Shown here piece by piece: positions 1 to 9,900 of a DNA stretch of 23,853 bases. The stretch covers positions 1 through 23,853 of the forward strand of contig CALBGL010000060.1 in the NCBI GenBank assembly GCA_937892735.1, written 5' to 3'. The translations under genes and the position numbers were made by a program. Origin of the DNA: an uncultured Clostridia bacterium. GTDB lineage: Bacteria > Bacillota > Clostridia > Lachnospirales > Bianqueaceae. The notes below the pieces were generated by a model that did no database searches, had not been told where the DNA came from, and was given only the letters and a program-made list of their open reading frames with translations. The stretch's first letter is position 1, and every line of letters begins with the position of its first letter.

Positions 1-554
1 CGCTGGAAGAGGTAACGCCCAGCCAGCGTTCCCGCGCCAAGGCTGTGAATTTTGGAATTATCTATGGCATCAGCGCGTTTTCCTTGGGGGATGATCTGCA
101 TATCTCGCAGAAAGAAGCGAAGGATTATATCAACCGATATTTCGAGCGATACCCCAAGGTCAAGGAGTTCCTGGATGGATGCGTGGAAGAGGCCAGGGAG
201 CGCGGTTATGGCGTCACGCTTTTTGGCCGCCGTCGCATCATTGATGAGATCCACTCTTCCAATTTCGTGAAGCGTTCTTTTGGCGAGCGTGTGGCGAAGA
301 ATATGCCGATTCAGGGAACCGCGGCGGATATTATTAAGATTGCCATGATACGCGTGTATGAGCGGCTGCGGAGAGAAGGGCTGCGAAGCCGTCTGCTCTT
401 AACGGTGCATGATGAACTGCTGGTAGAGACCTATAAAGGAGAAGAGGAGCAGGTCCGACAGATTCTGCGCGAAGAGATGATGGGAGCGGCGGATTTGTCG
501 GTTCCGTTGGAAGTGGATATTCATAGAGGAGAGAACTGGTATGAGGCCAAGTAA
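1..554 (+). CDS. polA: DNA polymerase I, C-terminal part (5' end outside window)
   Basis: This is the last part of the polymerase domain of family A DNA polymerase I, which fills gaps and removes RNA primers in replication and repair. The frame is open from base 3, so the gene starts upstream of the window. The O-helix motif B is visible near the left edge (RSRAKAVNFGIIYG, about bases 33-74). Motif C, carrying the catalytic acid, follows as LLTVHDELLVE near bases 396-428. The protein ends in the family-typical ENWYEAK. The stop codon lies inside the next gene, coaE, with a 14-base overlap, which points to translational coupling. Whether the 5'-3' and 3'-5' exonuclease domains are present cannot be seen. 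Confidence 0.97.
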   Translation, partial: LEEVTPSQRSRAKAVNFGIIYGISAFSLGDDLHISQKEAKDYINRYFERYPKVKEFLDGCVEEARERGYGVTLFGRRRIIDEIHSSNFVKRSFGERVAKNMPIQGTAADIIKIAMIRVYERLRREGLRSRLLLTVHDELLVETYKGEEEQVRQILREEMMGAADLSVPLEVDIHRGENWYEAK

Positions 555-1167
555 GGTGATCGGAGTGACGGGGACCATTGCGTCGGGGAAGAGTACAGCC
601 TGTCGGTATCTGGAAGAGCACTACGGGATGAGACGAATCGACGCGGATCAGGTGGGTCACGAAGTGACCAAGTCGCCAGAGGTAGTTAGGGAGTTGACAA
701 AAGCCTTTGGGAAAGCTATACTGGATAGTGCCGGAAAGTTAGACCGGAGAAGACTTGGCAGGATTGTCTTTCGGGATCCGGACAGTTTGAAACGGTTGAA
801 TGAGATTACACATCCTGCCATCTGCCAGCAAATCGCGGAAGAAATCAAAAGGTTCCGCAAGGATCCCGGGAAAATGCCATGCCTCCTGCTGGAAGCCATT
901 GAACTTTTGCGGACGCCCTTGGTGGATTTAGTCGATGAGGTATGGGTCGTCTGGGCGGAGGATGAAATTCGGATCCAGCGAGTGATGCAGCGCCAGAATC
1001 TGATGCGGGAAGAAGCGGAAGAACGAGTCTGGGGACAGTGGTCCCAGGATTCTTATATGGCGGCTGCCGATGTGCGGATTGATGGAAGCGGCAGCATAGA
1101 AGCGCTGTATCGGGAACTGGATCGGAAAGTGGCGGAAAGGATGTCAGCGTTTGATGGAAAAGAATAG
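541..1167 (+). CDS. coaE: Dephospho-CoA kinase
   Basis: CoaE phosphorylates the ribose 3'-OH of dephospho-CoA with ATP, the last step of coenzyme A synthesis in the cytoplasm. The 208-residue length is normal for the family. A P-loop is seen at residues 11-19 (GTIASGKST), followed by RIDADQVGHE, the conserved acidic stretch after the first helix, and later the ITHP motif typical of CoaE. The ATG lies inside the end of polA, and polA-coaE is a common pair in Clostridia. The 3' end overlaps the start of the next gene by 14-17 bases. Confidence 0.95.
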   Translation: MRPSKVIGVTGTIASGKSTACRYLEEHYGMRRIDADQVGHEVTKSPEVVRELTKAFGKAILDSAGKLDRRRLGRIVFRDPDSLKRLNEITHPAICQQIAEEIKRFRKDPGKMPCLLLEAIELLRTPLVDLVDEVWVVWAEDEIRIQRVMQRQNLMREEAEERVWGQWSQDSYMAAADVRIDGSGSIEALYRELDRKVAERMSAFDGKE

Positions 1168-2749
1168 ATGCAGACGGCTGTTGGTTGTCTTGCTTTGTTG
1201 GATTTGTTTGTTATGGGCGGGCTGTAAAGACCCTGCCGTGCAGGAATCCAGCGAGGAAAGGGCTTCTGGCGTTTCAGAGGTCTCGTCCGCGGCAGATTTT
1301 TCGCAAGAGTCTTCTTCCGAAGTGGTTCCTTCTGATGGGATTCTCCGGATGACTGTTTTTATGCCGGAGACGCTGAATCCATTGTCCGTACAGCAGCCAG
1401 AAGTAGCACAACTCGTCATGATGATCTTCATGCCGCTGGTGGAGACGGATGAAAACGGGGCAGCCGTGGAAGGCGGACTGGCAGAGAAATGGGAAGTGTT
1501 ATCTGACTACCAGCTCAGGCTGAAGATTCGTTCGGATGTTCTCTGGCAGGATGGGACAAGAGTCAGCGCGCAGGATGTGGTGTATACACTGCAGGCTTAT
1601 CTTGAAGAATCTGCGAATCATTATTGGAAATCACAGCTTTCTTCCATTACGGAGGTGGCATTGGATGAAAGCGGCGATGTGCGGATCACTTTTGCGGTAC
1701 CGGTGGACGCAGAGCATCTGGGCATGTTGGTGGTACCGATTTTGCCGGAACATATTTATCATGTGGAAAATCCGCCGGAATGGGAGCCGATTGGAAATGG
1801 TCCGTATCAGGTGACAGAATATCGGGCGATGCGGGAGATCCGCCTGACGGCCAACGCGCAATATGTAGGGAATACGCCGAAGATTCAGGAGATCCTGGTG
1901 GAGATCACTCGGAGTGAGGATGCGGAGGAGAGCGCCTTTTCCCGGGGATTGACGCATATCATATACGAGGAAGTGCCGAGTAGTCTTTCGGCAGAGAATA
2001 TTGAGCACCATACTGTATATCGTACGGACACGCATAAACTTCAGCTTTTATACATGAATCAGAGAGAAAGCAGTGCTCTGGCGGAAGAAACGGTCCGTAA
2101 AGCGATCATGTACTGTATCGACGCGCAGGAACTGATTGACAGAACACAGATTCATCAGGGAACACGCAGCCAATCCGTGGTTCCTTCCTGGATAGCGGAT
2201 TGTGCCTTGCCGGAGGTTTATTCTATCGATTATCAGTTGGCTTATTCTTTGCTGGGGGAAAACCGGGGAGTGTCTCTGCGTTTGATTGTAAGCAGGGAGG
2301 AACAGACGGCTATCGCGCAGGCAAGGTTGATCTATGAACAGTTATCACAGATTGGGCTGGAGGTTCAGGTAGTTCTTTACGACGAGGCAGACTGGCAAAA
2401 GGCGCTGGAAGAAGGGGAGTTTGATCTGGCTTTTGGAAGCTGTCGGATCGACTCAATTCAGGATCTGTCCGAATTATTGGCCTCTGAAGGAACCGGCAAT
2501 TACAGCGGCAGACAGGACGAAGAGATGGACCGGCTGCTGCAGAACGTTTCTTCCGCAATGGGAGAAGAGGCGAGAGCATCAGCGTATCAGGCGCTTTCAG
2601 AATATGCGTGGGAAACACTTCCAGTCTGTCCTCTGTACTATTCACAGCAGGCGGTGGTGGTTTCTAGAGATCTCGGCGGAGAATTGTTTCCCACGCCGTA
2701 TCATCTGTATCGTGGGATCGAGAATCTGTCATTTATATCAGAAACATAA
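1154..2749 (+). CDS. Extracellular solute-binding lipoprotein, family 5 (OppA/DppA-like)
   Basis: This is a predicted lipid-anchored substrate-binding protein of the peptide/nickel ABC transporter class (SBP_bac_5). Residues 1-24 form a lipoprotein signal: basic start, hydrophobic core, lipobox LWAGC with the lipidated Cys at 24. A Ser/Glu-rich linker follows. The SBP fold then begins near TLNPLS, with the family-like GLAEKWE and VLWQDGTRVSAQDVVYT stretches. The length of about 531 residues fits the family. An ATG start at 1154 is used; a TTG at 1151 in the same frame is equally reachable from the AAAGG at 1136-1140. No permease or ATPase gene is adjacent, so it is an orphan and its ligand cannot be named. 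It may work with a transporter encoded elsewhere. Confidence 0.88.
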   Translation: MEKNRCRRLLVVLLCWICLLWAGCKDPAVQESSEERASGVSEVSSAADFSQESSSEVVPSDGILRMTVFMPETLNPLSVQQPEVAQLVMMIFMPLVETDENGAAVEGGLAEKWEVLSDYQLRLKIRSDVLWQDGTRVSAQDVVYTLQAYLEESANHYWKSQLSSITEVALDESGDVRITFAVPVDAEHLGMLVVPILPEHIYHVENPPEWEPIGNGPYQVTEYRAMREIRLTANAQYVGNTPKIQEILVEITRSEDAEESAFSRGLTHIIYEEVPSSLSAENIEHHTVYRTDTHKLQLLYMNQRESSALAEETVRKAIMYCIDAQELIDRTQIHQGTRSQSVVPSWIADCALPEVYSIDYQLAYSLLGENRGVSLRLIVSREEQTAIAQARLIYEQLSQIGLEVQVVLYDEADWQKALEEGEFDLAFGSCRIDSIQDLSELLASEGTGNYSGRQDEEMDRLLQNVSSAMGEEARASAYQALSEYAWETLPVCPLYYSQQAVVVSRDLGGELFPTPYHLYRGIENLSFISET

Positions 2750-2766
2750 AGCAGGAGGAATAGAAG

Positions 2767-3036
2767 ATGAAAGGGATTATTTCGGTGGTCGGAAAGGATC
2801 GGGTAGGGATTATCGCAGAGGTTTGCACATTACTATCCAAGCACCAGATCAACATTCTGGATATTTCCCAGAGTATTACAGGCGGTTATTTTCACATGAT
2901 GATGATAGTGGATATGGGAAATTCAGAAGCAGCATTTCATCAGGTGGCCAGCGAGTTGGAAGGGGTCGGAGAGAAGCTGGGCGTGCAGATTAAGCTGCAG
3001 AGCGAAGAGATCTTTCAGGCGATGCATCGAATCTAA
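2767..3036 (+). CDS. ACT domain protein, UPF0237 family
   Basis: This is an 89-residue single-ACT-domain protein. The N-terminus (MKGIISVVGKDRVGIIAEV) carries the glycine turn and first helix of ACT domains, which usually bind small ligands such as amino acids. The whole protein is one domain with no catalytic part. An AGGAGG-like site lies just before the ATG. It stands directly ahead of the UPF0210 gene, 18 bases away. That pairing recurs across Firmicutes and suggests that it senses a ligand for, or regulates, its neighbour. The ligand is unknown. Confidence 0.92.
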   Translation: MKGIISVVGKDRVGIIAEVCTLLSKHQINILDISQSITGGYFHMMMIVDMGNSEAAFHQVASELEGVGEKLGVQIKLQSEEIFQAMHRI

Positions 3037-3054
3037 GGAACGGGGGAGAAACGA

Positions 3055-4413
3055 GTGGTTAATTTTCAGGAAATCATCGAAACCAATCGGATGATTGAGG
3101 AAGCCAATCTGGATGTGCGCACGATTACGATGGGAATCAGCCTGCTGGACTGTGCGCATTCAGACAGCCAGGTATTTCAGAGAAAGATTTATGATAAGAT
3201 CACGAGAACAGCGGAGCATCTGGTATCGGTGGGGGAAGAGATCAGCGAGCGATATGGGATTCCCATTGTGAATAAGCGGATCTCCGTGACGCCCATAGCA
3301 ATCGCAGCAGCAGCCTGTGAGGATCCAGATTTTCCAGCGATTGCGAAGACACTGGATCGTGCAGCCAAGGAAGTCGGCGTCAATTTCATCGGCGGATTTT
3401 CGGCTCTGGTGCAGAAGGGAATGACCGAGAAGGACTGCATGCTGATCGAAAGTATTCCTGCGGCTCTTTCGGAAACAGAAAGAGTCTGTGCCTCCGTGAA
3501 TGTAGGAACCAGCCGTTCTGGCATCAACATGGATGCGGTGCTTCTTCTGGGGGAGAAGATCAAGGAACTCTCGGAGAAGACAGGAAACGCGGATTCCATC
3601 GGCTGTGCGAAACTGGTGGTATTTTGCAATGCGCCGGATGATAATCCGTTTATGGCGGGCGCCTTTCATGGTGTGGGAGAGACCGATACCGTGATTAACG
3701 TGGGGGTTTCCGGTCCCGGCGTGGTCAAGAGCGCGCTCAAGGCGGTACGGGGAGAGAATTTTGAGGTATTGTGCGAAACCATTAAGAAAACAGCGTTTAA
3801 GATTACTCGAGTCGGACAGCTGGTCGCGCTGGAGGCATCGAAGCGGTTGGGCGTGCCCTTCGGCATTATTGATCTGTCCCTAGCGCCGACGCCGGCCATC
3901 GGAGACAGTATTGCGGAGATTTTCCAGGAGATGGGATTAGAATGTGCCGGCGCGCCGGGAACGACAGCGGCGCTGGCGATGCTGAACGACCAGGTGAAAA
4001 AGGGAGGACTGATGGCTTCTTCTTTTGTAGGCGGCCTGTCTGGCGCGTTTATCCCGGTCAGCGAAGACCATGGTATGATCGAGGCAGCAGAGGCGGGAAC
4101 GTTGACACTGGAGAAACTGGAAGCGATGACTTGTGTGTGTTCCGTGGGACTGGATATGATTGCGATTCCGGGAGATACGCCGGCAACCACGATTTCCGGT
4201 ATCATTGCGGATGAGATGGCCATTGGTATGATTAATTCCAAGACGACAGCAGTACGCCTGATTCCTGTGTATGGTAAAGGGGTTGGTGAGCGGGCAGAGT
4301 TTGGAGGGCTCCTGGGGTACGCCCCCATCATGCCGGTGAACAGTGCTTCTTGCGCGGAATTTGTGAAGCGGGGTGGGCGCATTCCGGCTCCGGTACACAG
4401 CTATAAGAATTGA
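3055..4413 (+). CDS. PFL/DUF711 family protein (UPF0210)
   Basis: This 452-residue protein belongs to the UPF0210 family, which is related in fold to pyruvate formate-lyase-like proteins; no biochemical role is established as far as I know. Recognisable stretches include the N-terminal TNRMIEEANLDVRTITMGISL, NVGVSGPGVVKSAL in the middle, and the glycine-rich APGTTAALAMLNDQVKKGG later on. The full family length is present and no break is seen. The start is GTG at 3055, supported by a GGGGGAG stretch seven bases upstream. It follows the ACT gene closely and ends one base before the recU start. Confidence 0.92.
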   Translation: MVNFQEIIETNRMIEEANLDVRTITMGISLLDCAHSDSQVFQRKIYDKITRTAEHLVSVGEEISERYGIPIVNKRISVTPIAIAAAACEDPDFPAIAKTLDRAAKEVGVNFIGGFSALVQKGMTEKDCMLIESIPAALSETERVCASVNVGTSRSGINMDAVLLLGEKIKELSEKTGNADSIGCAKLVVFCNAPDDNPFMAGAFHGVGETDTVINVGVSGPGVVKSALKAVRGENFEVLCETIKKTAFKITRVGQLVALEASKRLGVPFGIIDLSLAPTPAIGDSIAEIFQEMGLECAGAPGTTAALAMLNDQVKKGGLMASSFVGGLSGAFIPVSEDHGMIEAAEAGTLTLEKLEAMTCVCSVGLDMIAIPGDTPATTISGIIADEMAIGMINSKTTAVRLIPVYGKGVGERAEFGGLLGYAPIMPVNSASCAEFVKRGGRIPAPVHSYKN

Positions 4414-4414
4414 T

Positions 4415-4975
4415 ATGGCCTATTACAGGACGCGTGGCCTTAGAGGCAGTACGCTGGAAGAGATGGTCAATATGGCGAATGAGATCTATCGTAAGGAAGG
4501 GATTGCCCTCATTCAGAAGATCCCTACGCCGATTAAGCCGGTAGAGTTTGACAGCGAACGTCGGACTATCTCCTTGGCCTATTTTGAGCAGCGAAGCACG
4601 GTGGATTATATGGGGATTCTGCAGGGAATTCCCATCTGTTTTGATGCGAAGGAAACAGCGCAGAGAAATCTCCCGGTGGCCAATATCCATTCGCATCAGG
4701 TCGAGTTTATGCGGGAGTTCGACCGGCAGGGCGGGCTGACCTTCCTGCTGGTGCATTTTTCTGCAGATGACATGTATTATCTCCTGCCTTTTGAGGTGCT
4801 CAATACCTATTTCGATCAGAAAGGGGAGCATAAAGGGGCCAAGACCATTCCCAGGGAGATTTTCGAGGAACGGTTCCGGATTCCACAGTATACGGGAGGG
4901 ATTCCTCTGCACTATCTTAAGGCAGTATTCGAATATTGTAAGATCAAACAGGAGGACAAACGTGGCAGCATATAA
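4415..4975 (+). CDS. recU: Holliday junction resolvase RecU
   Basis: RecU is the Firmicutes Holliday-junction resolvase, a metal-dependent nuclease of the PD-(D/E)xK fold used in recombinational repair and chromosome segregation. The 186-residue protein opens with the basic GLRGSTLEEMVN motif. It shows the catalytic pattern S-T-V-D64 followed by F-D77-A-K79-E-T. A longer frame opens at 4373 inside the previous gene, but the ATG at 4415 matches where family members begin. Its placement immediately ahead of plsX, with a 14-base overlap, is not the most common arrangement; rpmF often holds that spot. Confidence 0.94.
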   Translation: MAYYRTRGLRGSTLEEMVNMANEIYRKEGIALIQKIPTPIKPVEFDSERRTISLAYFEQRSTVDYMGILQGIPICFDAKETAQRNLPVANIHSHQVEFMREFDRQGGLTFLLVHFSADDMYYLLPFEVLNTYFDQKGEHKGAKTIPREIFEERFRIPQYTGGIPLHYLKAVFEYCKIKQEDKRGSI

Positions 4976-6002
4976 AATTTTAGTCGATGCAATGGGTGGG
5001 GATTATGCCCCGAAAGCGCCGGTGGAGGGAGCGTTGATCGCATTGGAACGTCATTCGGATCTCTCCATTGTGATGGCGGGTCGGGAGCCGGAGATTCGCA
5101 AGGCCCTCGAAGGGAAAAGTTATGACGCAGGTAGACTGCAGATACTTCACAAAGAACAGGTCGTTGAAAATGAAGAGCATAACCCGGCGGAAGCGGTGCG
5201 TGCAAAGAAGGATTCGTCTCTGATGTACGGCATGAAAATGGTGAAAGAAAAGGAAGTAGATGGCTTGGTTTCCGCGGCGAATACGGGAGCCGTATTGGCG
5301 GGGGCAACGCTCATAGCCGGTCGGATTCGAGGAGTATTGCGTCCGGCGCTTTCCGTTGCGCTGCCAGGGCGTAAGGGGCCGGTGCTTCTTCTCGATGTAG
5401 GTGCCAATGTGGACAGTAAGCCAGCCTACCTGGTACAGTTTGCGCAGATGACAAGCATCTACTGTAAAAAACTGCTGGGGATCCAGAATCCTCGTATCGG
5501 CCTTCTGAATGTAGGTGTGGAACCAGGGAAAGGGAATGCGCTGGTAAAGGAAGCCTATGAGATGTTGGAGAAGGAGCCGGAGATCCATTTCATCGGCAAT
5601 GTAGAAGCCAGGGAAGTATTGGAGAACGCGGCGGATGTTATTGTGACAGACGGCTTTGCCGGAAATATTCTGCTCAAAGGACTGGAAGGCATCGCGCGTT
5701 ATATGTTTGGTTGTCTGAAGGAAGAGATGACCAAGAGTTTTCGCAATCAATTAGGGGCTTTATTGCTGAAGCCAGCCATGCGGGAACTGAAACATAAGCT
5801 GGATCCGTCCGCAGTGGGCGGGACGCCCCTGTTGGGCATCAATGGTGCGGTGGTCAAGGCACATGGAAACTCGAAAGGAGAAGCGTTTGCGAATGCGATC
5901 GAGCAGTGTATTCGGTACCTTTCTTCCAATGTGAATGAGGAGATCGCGGAATGTATGGTCCGAAGCAAGCAGAGAGCACGGGAGGAACAGAAGAGTGAGT
6001 GA
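4962..6002 (+). CDS. plsX: Phosphate acyltransferase PlsX
   Basis: PlsX converts acyl-ACP and phosphate to acyl-phosphate, the donor for the first acylation of glycerol-3-phosphate in membrane lipid synthesis; it acts at the inner face of the membrane. The GTG start at 4962 is set by AGGAGG at 4950-4955 and gives the expected N-terminus (AAYKILVDAMGGDYAP) and a 346-residue length. Family marks include DAMGGD (residues 9-14), LLDVGANVD in the middle, and the DGFAGNILLK stretch. The frame runs open far upstream inside recU, but that part is recU shadow. It is followed by acpP with an 8-base overlap, as expected for a lipid synthesis unit. Confidence 0.96.
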   Translation: MAAYKILVDAMGGDYAPKAPVEGALIALERHSDLSIVMAGREPEIRKALEGKSYDAGRLQILHKEQVVENEEHNPAEAVRAKKDSSLMYGMKMVKEKEVDGLVSAANTGAVLAGATLIAGRIRGVLRPALSVALPGRKGPVLLLDVGANVDSKPAYLVQFAQMTSIYCKKLLGIQNPRIGLLNVGVEPGKGNALVKEAYEMLEKEPEIHFIGNVEAREVLENAADVIVTDGFAGNILLKGLEGIARYMFGCLKEEMTKSFRNQLGALLLKPAMRELKHKLDPSAVGGTPLLGINGAVVKAHGNSKGEAFANAIEQCIRYLSSNVNEEIAECMVRSKQRAREEQKSE

Positions 6003-6234
6003 TTGGGAAAGGATTCAGAAGCTGGTCGCAGAGCGATTTGGCATTGAGATAGAAGAGGTCAGAGAGGAGACAGATCTTTCGGAGGATTTGGGCGCTGAGT
6101 CACTGGATCTGTATGAACTGGTGGTAGCGCTGGATATCGAGTTTTCTTTGGAACCGCAGGAAGACGCGATTGGCGGGATTCATAAGGCGGGGGATCTCCT
6201 GCGCTATATCAATGGAACGGAGAAGGAAGAATGA
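5995..6234 (+). CDS. acpP: Acyl carrier protein
   Basis: This is a 79-residue acidic carrier of growing acyl chains. Ser36 in LGAESLDLYELV is the site for the 4'-phosphopantetheine arm; the motif reads ESL rather than the commoner DSL, which is seen in other clostridial ACPs and should not matter. The start is GTG at 5995, overlapping the plsX stop, with GGGAGGAAC just upstream. A longer in-frame opening at 5935 lies inside plsX and gives a basic extension unlike any ACP, so it is rejected. The ATGA overlap with rnc couples it to the next gene. Confidence 0.95.
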   Translation: MSDWERIQKLVAERFGIEIEEVREETDLSEDLGAESLDLYELVVALDIEFSLEPQEDAIGGIHKAGDLLRYINGTEKEE

Positions 6235-6926
6235 ACCGTGCAAGGCTAGAGGAACTGGAAAAGATCCTGGGATACCATTTCAAGAATCTAGAGCTTTTAG
6301 AACAGGCGGTGACGCACATCTCGTACGCGAATGAGGTATTGGGCAGCGCGATGCGCGGCAATGAACGGCTGGAATTTTTAGGGGATGCCGTATTAGAGTT
6401 GGTCAGCAGCAGGTGGTTGTATGATCATCTAGCGGTTCCCGAAGGACAGCTCTCCAGAACCCGCGCTGCGCTGGTATGTGAGAATTCTCTTTGTCAGGTG
6501 GCCGTGGATTATCAACTGGGACAGTTCCTGCATCTGGGAAAAGGCTTAGAACAAGCGGGAGGACGTACGCGGCCTGCGATCCTGGAGGATATGGTGGAAA
6601 GTATTTTTGGCGCGGTATATTTGGATGGAGGGGTGGAAGCAGTGACACCGATCATCGAGAAGTGGGTGCTCGGTCGGCTTAGAATCGGTGAAGATCTGCG
6701 GGATGATAAGACGAAGCTGCAAGAGATGATACAGGCCGGGACAGGGGGGACCATTGAATATCGTCTGGAGGAAGAAAGCGGTCCGCCGCATCGTCGGGTC
6801 TTTCGAATGAGTGTGTACTATAATGGAAAAAAATATGGCAGCGGTAGTGGTGGAAGCAAAAAGGAAGCGGAGCAGAAAGCGGCAGCCCAGGCACTGAAGC
6901 AGATGCGAGGAAAGAAATGGAATTAA
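6231..6926 (+). CDS. rnc: Ribonuclease III
   Basis: RNase III cuts double-stranded RNA, including the rRNA precursor stems and structured mRNAs. The 231-residue protein has the signature NERLEFLGDAVLELV at residues 44-58 and the second acidic site in LEDMVESIFGAVYLDGG (Glu123). The C-terminal double-stranded RNA-binding domain runs from about residue 158 and ends with GGSKKEAEQKAAAQAL. The start ATG overlaps the acpP stop (ATGA). The 3' end overlaps smc by 10 bases. Confidence 0.96.
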   Translation: MNRARLEELEKILGYHFKNLELLEQAVTHISYANEVLGSAMRGNERLEFLGDAVLELVSSRWLYDHLAVPEGQLSRTRAALVCENSLCQVAVDYQLGQFLHLGKGLEQAGGRTRPAILEDMVESIFGAVYLDGGVEAVTPIIEKWVLGRLRIGEDLRDDKTKLQEMIQAGTGGTIEYRLEEESGPPHRRVFRMSVYYNGKKYGSGSGGSKKEAEQKAAAQALKQMRGKKWN

Positions 6927-9900
6927 AGTGTGTAGAGATTATCGGCTTTAAGTCCTTTGCGGATAAGCTGACATTAACTTTTCATGGAGGCATCACGGCG
7001 ATCGTGGGGCCCAATGGCAGCGGCAAGAGCAATGTGGCCGATGCTATTCGCTGGGTATTGGGAGAGCAGAGCGCCAAATCGCTTCGAGGATCCCGCATGG
7101 AGGATGTTATTTTCGCAGGGACAGAGCGAAGAAGACCGGTCAATTTTGCACAGGTGATCCTTACTTTGGGCAATCAGGACCGCAGTCTTTCTTATGATGC
7201 GGATGAAGTCGCCATCAGCCGCAAGATGTACCGTTCCGGCGAAAGTGAATATCTGATTAATGGTGTAAAATGCCGCTTGCGCGATGTGCAGGAGCTTCTG
7301 ATGGATACGGGAATCGGTAAGGATGGATATTCCATTATCGGACAGGGGCGCATCGATCAGTTGCTCTCTAACAAGCCGCAGGATCGGCGGATGATCTTTG
7401 AAGAGGCAGCGGGTATCGTAAAGTTCAAGGTGCGCCGAGAAGAGGCGAATAAGCAGCTTCTGGAGGAACAGGCCAACCTGCAGCGAGTATCGGATATTTT
7501 AGAAGAAGCCTCGAGCCGTCTGGAGCCATTGGAAAAACAGGCAGCAGAAGCCCGTAAGCATCGGAATCTGACAGAGGAGCTGAAGCAGTTAGAAGTGCAG
7601 GCGTTTCTGCGGCAATACGAGCAGCAGAGCGGTCAATTTCGGTCCTTAGAGGAGAAGACCGAACAGCTTTTAGTACAGCTTGAGGAGGCGAGGGAGCGCC
7701 GTCGGCATGTGAAGGAGGCGGCCGAGATCTGTCAGAGAGAGGCGGAAGAGGCGGCCAAGAACCTGGCGAAGGCCATGCAGGAGCTCAATGATCTGCGGGT
7801 GCTGCGAGAGAGTCAGGACGGAGAGCGTAAGCTGTATATGCAGAACATGGAGCAGCTGCGTAAAGAACAGCGGGATGTGAAAGAGCATCTGGAAGATACA
7901 AAGGGGCGTCTGGCCAGACGGCAGGATACCTATGAGAAAGAGCAGAAACAGTTGGCCCAGCTGCGGCAGAAGAAGGAGACGCAGAAAGAGCAGCAGGCGC
8001 TTCTTTTAGAGACGCAGAAAGAGTTGGCCAAGGAGCATGAGGAAAGCCGACAGAAGAAGGAGCTGGCTGAGGCAAGTCTGGAAACTCTGCGGCAGGACGT
8101 AGAACAATTGAAGGAGACTTCCGCTCGTCAGGAAGTACGGCAAGAGCAGGAACAGGGCCAGCAGGGCGATATGAAACAGAAGCTGGAGAAGTTGACGAGG
8201 GAGTATGAGGCACAGTATCAGCAGCTGGAAACGGCACAGAAAGAATTAGAAGAAGCCCGTGGAGAGTTTGAGCAGTGTAACCGGGATATTGCGGAGAAAA
8301 CAGACGAGATCAGCACGATACGTGCGAAGCTGCGGGAGGCGGAGACAAGGCTGGAGGAGGCGGAAAAAGAGATTCATCAGGTGGAGTCCAGAATCCGTTG
8401 GCTCAAGGAACTGGAAAAAGAATATGAGGGCTATAGCGGCAGCGTTAAATGGATCATGCAGCAGAAACAGCAGGATCCTCAGCATGGCGATGGGATTTTG
8501 GGCACGGTGGCGGATCTGATTCAGGTGCCTCCGTATCTTGCGACGGCGCTGGAAATTGCTCTGGGAGGCGCGGTACAGAATATCGTGACAGACCATTTAC
8601 AGACGGCACAGTATTGGATCGAGGCGCTGCGAGCACGTAAAGCCGGCCGGGCGACGTTCCAGCCATTGGATCGTGTACAGGGCCGGGAAATTCGCCGGGA
8701 CGAGAAACTCCTTGCGATGCCGGGTGTGATGGGATATGCTCCGGAATTGATTGGCTTCGATCCGAGGTATGGTGCCATCATCTCCCGTCTGTTGGGCAAT
8801 GTGGTGATCGCTCAGGATTTTAAATCGGCAGCGGCCGTGGCTCGGTCCTATGGACAATACCTGCGCGTGGTCACGCTGAAGGGAGATATCTTCAATATAG
8901 GCGGTTCTATCACGGGTGGAAGTACCGGTGGAAAGAATGCTTCGATTCTCAATCGAAAGGGGGAGCTCTCTGAGCAGGAGGCCCGGTTAGATGTAGCCAG
9001 AAAGACAGGACTGCGTCTTATGCAGGAAGTGGCCGGTCTTAGTGAAGAACGGCAGCAGAAGTCACGGGAGATGGAAGCATTGTCACAGCGGCGGGAAGCA
9101 TTGTCTCAGGAAACTGCGCAGCGGCAGTCCAGCTATGATCAGAATGAGCTGCGCGCCCAGATGCTGCGTGCCCAGTTGGACGAAGCCAAGCGGGATGCGC
9201 AGATGATCGGGCAGTCTATCGAGAAAAACGAGAGATTTCTGGAGGAGGTGCGTCATGAATTGGAAGAAAAACAACAGGCGTATCAAGTGGAGGCGGATCG
9301 TCTGAAAGCGATTCAGGAGCAAGAGGAAGAAGACCGGAAGAAGGAAGAAGAGATGCGTTCGCAGATCCTTCGGGTTCGGATTGAGCTGAGCACTTCGGAA
9401 CAGCTGATTGCTTCTATGGTGAATTCCGGAGAGAGGGAATCCGCGGATATGCATCAGGATCAGGAGCAGATTGAAAGATATGAGGACCGTCTCAAAGAAG
9501 TAGATCGAGAGATAGGACGCCTGGAGAGTGAAGCCCTTCGTTCGGAAGCGGAGCTGGGTCAGGTGGGAAACCAGATTCAGTCCTTTGGAGAAAAGATAGA
9601 AGAACTGACACAGGTACGGGATGATAAGGAGGAGCAGCGTCGTGAAAGTATCGTAGCCTCCGAAGAAGTCGTACAGTGGGTTACGGATCTGGAAAAAGAG
9701 CAGTATCGTCTGGATACCCAGGCTAGCCGTGTGAAGAAGGAACTGGCAGAGCTGCAGGATCGGATCTGGGAAAAGTACGAACTGACGTATAACGCGGCGC
9801 TTCGTATGGAGTTGCCCAAGCTTGAGAATGTGAATGCGGCGAATCGGCGCATGAGCGAGCTTCGCGAAGAACTGCGCGGTCTGGGCGCGGTGAATCTGCA

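Noticed and set aside
4767..4961. N-terminal extension of plsX
   Set aside because: The frame is open but lies fully inside recU; the GTG at 4962 has an AGGAGG site and the family N-terminus.
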